Positions 40,419-43,756 of a stretch of DNA of 43,756 bases are shown here, piece by piece. Origin of the DNA: Arthrobacter sp. (lineage in GTDB: Bacteria > Actinomycetota > Actinomycetes > Actinomycetales > Micrococcaceae). Numbering within the stretch: position 1 is the first letter of the stretch; each line of letters starts with the position of its first letter. Location: the NCBI RefSeq assembly GCF_031179985.1, contig NZ_JAPSHJ010000024.1, forward strand, positions 7,740 through 51,495, in the 5' to 3' direction. A program made the translations under genes and the position numbers. A model generated the notes under the pieces. It was not told the DNA's origin, searched no databases, and saw only the letters and a program-made list of their open reading frames with translations.

Positions 40419-40580
40419 ATGGGTGTTTCACAATGATGGTTGTGAGTTCCGCCACTGTCAAGACCTGAGACATCAACAGCGAGTGAGCCGGGAAATCCGG
40501 GTCTACTCGGCCAGCAATTTTCAACCGCGCACGTGCAGTGCCCGAAAGCAATGTTCCGCGCTTGCGGCCAAGGAGTATCA

Positions 40581-42617
40581 ATGAACAACAACAGGCAGCC
40601 CTTCCTCCACGACCTGAATGTCCTTCTGGCCGCCCCGATGCAGGTCTGGTCCGAGCATGACGGGCAGCTGCGGCGCAGTGGCGGAGTCCAGGGCGTTTAC
40701 TGTGCGGATACCCGGGTGATCGATGAGGCTGTCCTGACTGTCAATGGGGAGGAACCCGAACCTGTGGGCTCCAATTCGGTCCAGGGTTCTGTGGTTTCCT
40801 TCCAAGCCCTTATCCGGACCCTGGGAAGTGAGAATCCTGATCCTCTGGTCAGCCTGACCCGTCGCCGCAGCATCCTCACCGATCGCGTAGCTGAGGAAAT
40901 CATCGTGCACTCCGACCTGAGCAAGGACGTCACAGCGGTGATCGAGATGGAGCTCGGGTCCGACTTTTCACCGTTGGAGTCGGTCAAAGCCGGCGGCCCG
41001 GCCCACCCTGTCCAACCCATACTGGATGGCGGGCTGTGGCGTGCATCCGAGCAAGGCGTCAGCTCGTCGATCAGCGCGCCGGGTGCCATGACGGAGCTGA
41101 GCAACAGTCAGCTTCGCCTCAAGTGGGAATTGACGATTCCTGCCAGGGGTACCGCAACGGTTGGATGGGAGGTGCAGGCCAAGGACAGTCTTGCCCCGTT
41201 CGTTGCGGCTGCCCCATCCACGACTGCGGGGGTCCGCGTCCGTGCCGGTGACCGACGCCTGACCGCACTGGCAGAAAGGGCGTTCTCGGACCTTGAAGGG
41301 CTGCGGATGTCCCCTGTTTCTTCACCCAAGGATGTTTTCCTCGCAGCCGGGGCTCCCTGGTTCTTCACCCTGTTTGGACGGGACTCGCTGATCGCTGCCC
41401 GAATGCTCCTTCCCGTTGATCCTTCATTGGCAGCCGGGACACTGCGCACCCTCGCAGCCCGTCAAGGCACAAAAAACGACCCTGCGACGGCTGAACAACC
41501 AGGCAAAATCCTTCACGAAGTGCGCCGCGGTGAGCTTCGGATGCCCGGGGATGCCAGCAACGGCGAACTCCGACTTCCGCCCGTCTATTACGGAACAGTG
41601 GACGCCACGCTGCTCTGGATCTCACTTCTCCACGACGCCTGGAAATGGGGCATGCCGGAGGAGGAAGTCAAGGACCTTATGAGCAACCTGGAAGACGCGT
41701 TGCTGTGGCTCCGGGACTGGGCCGACGCCGACGGCGACGGCTTTCTGGAGTACATCGACGAGACAGGGGTCGGACTGGCCAATCAAGGCTGGAAAGACTC
41801 CGCGGACTCCATCCGCTGGAACGACGGTTCGCTGGCCACAGGCCCCATCGCACTTGCAGAAGTGCAGGGATATGCCTACCAGGCCGCCACGAACGCAGCC
41901 GATCTGCTCGAGGCGTTCGGACTTGACGGCGCTGAAGAATGGCGGGCCTACGCAGCAGACATGGCCATCAACTTCCGCAACGCCTTCTGGTGCAGGGACG
42001 AACTCGGGGCCTACCCGGCAATAGCACTGGACGTGGATAAGCGGCCGGTAGACGGAGTCGCGAGCAATATGGGCCACCTGCTGGGTACGGGCATCCTGAA
42101 TCAGGAGGAAAGCGAGCTGATAGCCCGCCGGATCATGCACCCCACCATGTTCTCCGGTTACGGTGTCCGCACCTTGGATACAGGCAACGGAGCCTACTGG
42201 CCCCTTCGCTATCACTCGGGTTCCGTGTGGGCGCATGACACGGCCATGACCCTGGACGGGCTGACAAAGGCCGGCTTTAGTGACGAAGCCGCCCTCCTGG
42301 CTACCGGCATGGTGGATGCGGCCGAAATCTTCGACTACCGGCTGCCCGAACTGTTCTCCGGCCACAGCTCAGCGCAGGGCGGACCTCAGCCCTACCCTGC
42401 CTCGTGCCGCCCCCAGGCCTGGGCAGCAGCATCTGCGGTTCCCCTGATGCTCGCAACGCTGGGCCTGACGCCTCAAGGACCGGGCCTGTTGCCGGAGGTG
42501 ACTGCCGCCGTCCCCGTGCCTTTCGGTGCCTGTACCTTCGAAGGGCTTCAAGCAGGAGGCAGAACTTTCACCGTCGACGTCGACCGGCACGGCACAGCCA
42601 CCGTTATTCCGGCCTAG
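40581..42617 (+). CDS. Amylo-alpha-1,6-glucosidase-like (glycogen debranching-type) protein
   Basis: The 678-residue protein starts with an N-terminal GDE-type sandwich domain (LNVLLAAPMQVWSEHDGQLR, then GGVQGVYCADTRVIDEAV). A C-terminal alpha/alpha barrel follows: APWFFTLFGRDSLIAARMLL, YYGTVDATLLWISLLHDAWK, QGWKDSADSIRWNDGSLATG and YWPLRYHSGSVWAHDTAMTL. This is the layout of bacterial amylo-alpha-1,6-glucosidase/GDE-like proteins that act on alpha-glucan branches or short glucosides in the cytoplasm. AAGGAGTATCA precedes ATG 40581; the frame is open 16 codons upstream. It is transcribed divergently from the importer under the same two LacI operators, and complements the GH13 enzyme of the cluster. 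Confidence 0.85.
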   Translation: MNNNRQPFLHDLNVLLAAPMQVWSEHDGQLRRSGGVQGVYCADTRVIDEAVLTVNGEEPEPVGSNSVQGSVVSFQALIRTLGSENPDPLVSLTRRRSILTDRVAEEIIVHSDLSKDVTAVIEMELGSDFSPLESVKAGGPAHPVQPILDGGLWRASEQGVSSSISAPGAMTELSNSQLRLKWELTIPARGTATVGWEVQAKDSLAPFVAAAPSTTAGVRVRAGDRRLTALAERAFSDLEGLRMSPVSSPKDVFLAAGAPWFFTLFGRDSLIAARMLLPVDPSLAAGTLRTLAARQGTKNDPATAEQPGKILHEVRRGELRMPGDASNGELRLPPVYYGTVDATLLWISLLHDAWKWGMPEEEVKDLMSNLEDALLWLRDWADADGDGFLEYIDETGVGLANQGWKDSADSIRWNDGSLATGPIALAEVQGYAYQAATNAADLLEAFGLDGAEEWRAYAADMAINFRNAFWCRDELGAYPAIALDVDKRPVDGVASNMGHLLGTGILNQEESELIARRIMHPTMFSGYGVRTLDTGNGAYWPLRYHSGSVWAHDTAMTLDGLTKAGFSDEAALLATGMVDAAEIFDYRLPELFSGHSSAQGGPQPYPASCRPQAWAAASAVPLMLATLGLTPQGPGLLPEVTAAVPVPFGACTFEGLQAGGRTFTVDVDRHGTATVIPA

Positions 42618-42618
42618 C

Positions 42619-42642
42619 GCACATCTTCCCGAGGAGATGTGC
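42619..42642 (+). terminator. Hairpin after the debranching-type glucosidase gene
   Basis: GCACATCT (42619-42626) and AGATGTGC (42635-42642) pair perfectly and start directly after the TAG at 42615-42617. The stem can be lengthened by two weaker pairs. It has no U-run but is well placed to end the glucosidase transcript. Confidence 0.55.
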
Positions 42643-42664
42643 ATATGGGAGAAATCAGGAGCCG

Positions 42665-42916
42665 TTGAGATTCACGAATGGCGACGTCGACTGGCACGTC
42701 CCTCTGCTCCCGACGGCACACATTCGGCTACTGGGCGCCTTACAAACGCTACCTCCGAAGTGGCGGAAGGTCCTTTGGTACGTTGACGTGTTGCAGGAGC
42801 CATACGCGAGTGTTGGTTTGCTGATGGGCATGGATCCTGATGATGTGCCGGCTTTGGTGGATTACGCCAGGGCGGCACTCCGAGTGGGCTACATGGTGGC
42901 CGTCACCGAAACGTGA
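42665..42916 (+). CDS. Stand-alone sigma-70 region 4-like protein
   Basis: A TTG at 42665 opens an 83-residue frame: LRFTNGDVDWHVPLLPTAHI, then LLGALQTLPPKWRKVLWYVD, LQEPYASVGLLMGMDPDDVP and ALVDYARAALRVGYMVAV. The segment LPPKWRKVLW...EPYASVGLLMG...VPALVDYARAALR follows the region-4 pattern of extracytoplasmic-function sigma factors (LPERxRxVLxL...EIAxxLGxxxGTVxSRLxRAR), with no region 2. It is either a truncated sigma factor or a small DNA-binding regulator derived from one. Two acidic residues (MDPDD) replace the usual TPNG/SPGT turn, so promoter recognition may be altered. The gene converges with the VOC gene, overlapping it by 14 bases. Confidence 0.6.
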   Translation: MRFTNGDVDWHVPLLPTAHIRLLGALQTLPPKWRKVLWYVDVLQEPYASVGLLMGMDPDDVPALVDYARAALRVGYMVAVTET

Positions 42917-43544
42917 ATTCCTTTGCGTCGGCACCGCCTGCACGCACGATGACGGGCACCTGCTGGGCGAGACGGTCTCCGGTCGGCATCCACCCACGGC
43001 CCGGCGACACGAGAATCAACATGCCATGGATGTCACCGACAGCCGCGAACCCCTCGCTTGGCGAATTGCCATAAGGCTTGATCCCCCTTACCTCTAAAAG
43101 CTCGACGACGGCGAGGACCTCGGGCACCGCCACACCTACCTCGCTCACACAAAGGAGGCCCTCAGGGCCGAAAGGGTCGGTGGTCGGATGCTGCAGCCCG
43201 CGCCGCTCGATCAGCTCGAGGACCTGACCATCAGGCCCATCGAAGTACACCGAACGGGAATTCCAGCTCGAGGGCCCCTCAAACTCGACTACTCCGTCTC
43301 GTCCAAGCAAGGAGGCCCGTGCCTCGATCCACACCTTTGCCTCCCGGAACGTGCCTGTCGGGATCGTAAAGGCGAGGTGATGGACCCCTTTATACTCGTT
43401 CTCCTCAAACACCATTCGCGTGCTCCCAAGCGTTACAGTCACCCGGGTTAAATCACGCACTACATCCAGGCCCAACTCACGCCCATAAAAGCGCTCGATA
43501 GTTTCTGCATCTCGTGCTGGGAGTACTACTTCTCTGATGTCCAT
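42903..43544 (-). CDS. VOC (glyoxalase/dioxygenase-like) family protein, probably leaderless
   Basis: The 213-residue product contains two vicinal-oxygen-chelate modules. The first starts DIREVVLPARDAETIERFYG and includes GVHHLAFTIP and SVYFDGPDGQVLELIERRG. The second starts VSEVGVAVPEVLAVVELLEV and ends with GMLILVSPGRGWMPT. Such folds bind a metal with His/Glu ligands (His in GVHHLAF, Glu in VLELIE) and act as lyases, isomerases, dioxygenases or resistance proteins; the reaction here is not predictable. A GTG at 43571 would extend it, but the promoter (TTGACC, 17 bp, TATTTG on the minus strand) ends only 8 bases before ATG 43544, so the mRNA likely begins at that ATG. Confidence 0.8.
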   Translation of the reverse strand: MDIREVVLPARDAETIERFYGRELGLDVVRDLTRVTVTLGSTRMVFEENEYKGVHHLAFTIPTGTFREAKVWIEARASLLGRDGVVEFEGPSSWNSRSVYFDGPDGQVLELIERRGLQHPTTDPFGPEGLLCVSEVGVAVPEVLAVVELLEVRGIKPYGNSPSEGFAAVGDIHGMLILVSPGRGWMPTGDRLAQQVPVIVRAGGADAKEFTFR

Positions 43545-43552
43545 ACCGCCAT

Positions 43553-43581
43553 CAAATAACCTCAAGTCCACTTGAGGTCAA
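43553..43581 (-). promoter_or_regulatory. SoxR/MerR-type operator within the VOC promoter
   Basis: ACCTCAAGTCCACTTGAGGT (43559-43578) is a perfect palindrome with 9-bp arms around CC, matching the CCTCAAGT-n2-ACTTGAGG box of SoxR-like MerR-family activators. On the minus strand it fills the space between TTGACC (43576-43581) and TATTTG (43553-43558); reading TTTGAT (43551-43556) as -10 instead gives the stretched 19-bp spacer typical of MerR promoters. No MerR-family gene is present in the window; the final stretch 43582-43756 shows no recognisable gene. Confidence 0.7.
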
Positions 43582-43756
43582 GTTGCCTGCCTGAAAGTCC
43601 CCTTGGAAAATTGACAGCTATAGGAGCATCGTCAGAAACCCTCTCACGCAGGCTCTGACCGAGTTAGATACCGAGAACGGGTTCTGACCAAAAGTATCCC
43701 TCAAACAGGCCGGGATGCTGTTCGGCAAGCCGAAAAGACTAGTCAGAATTGGTCGT

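Noticed and set aside
1..43756. CRISPR arrays, tRNA and rRNA genes
   Set aside because: I saw no regularly spaced direct repeats, no cloverleaf with a GTTCGAATC-type arm and no rRNA-like conserved stretches; a covariance search could still find a missed tRNA.

Overview
The window reads as DNA from a high-GC actinobacterium. The best match to gene content and codon use is a soil Micrococcaceae such as Arthrobacter, Pseudarthrobacter or Paenarthrobacter. Supporting signs are carbohydrate ABC importers with no ATPase of their own, a Tat-type lipoprotein binding protein, ROK and LacI regulators, a sortase substrate with an LANTG signal, and start codons in leaderless-looking positions. An actin-like ParM gene with a ParR-like partner at the left end, IS elements and recombinase debris point to a plasmid, a megaplasmid or an integrated remnant of one. 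The sequence alone cannot settle which.

Layout. 1-3.4 kb: the 3' end of an unknown gene, a DUF2199-like protein, and a type II partition locus (parR-like then parM-like) with a likely centromere/promoter region. 3.6-7.3 kb: a methyltransferase remnant, an APH-type kinase, an SGNH hydrolase, and a class III aminotransferase preceded by a small acidic protein with a triple PEADxxEQ repeat. 7.4-15.7 kb: an intact beta-galactoside utilisation operon (Tat-lipoprotein binding protein, two permeases, ROK regulator, DUF2264 protein, GH35 beta-galactosidase) behind a good sigma-70-type promoter. 15.7-20.5 kb: a lipoprotein, two hypothetical genes, then a divergent TetR / flavodoxin-nitronate monooxygenase unit with a clear operator. 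20.5-24.4 kb: a gene-poor stretch and a 983-residue cell-wall-anchored repeat protein.

24.6-33.4 kb is an accessory, decaying region: an IS256-family element with two frameshifts, serine-recombinase remnants, a split ParB-like-fold protein, a cupin pseudogene, an intact ArsR-type regulator with a perfect inverted-repeat operator, an immunity-like pseudogene of different composition, a broken ParB-like/HTH pair, a DUF2283 gene and an intact IS110 transposase. Directly upstream of that transposase lies a structured stretch that looks like its bridge RNA. 33.4-42.6 kb is a second sugar cluster for alpha-glucosides: GH13 glucosidase, LacI regulator, two permeases, a binding protein and a divergent glycogen-debranching-type glucosidase. 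Three copies of a TTGAWCGWTCAA operator tie it together. 42.6-43.8 kb holds a lone sigma region-4 protein and a glyoxalase-like (VOC) gene whose promoter carries a SoxR/MerR-type palindrome and appears to give a leaderless mRNA.

The two sugar clusters would each import a glycoside through a three-gene ABC system, presumably energised by a shared ATPase encoded elsewhere, and hydrolyse it in the cytoplasm. The most novel candidate is the bridge-RNA-like element at about 31.9-32.1 kb.
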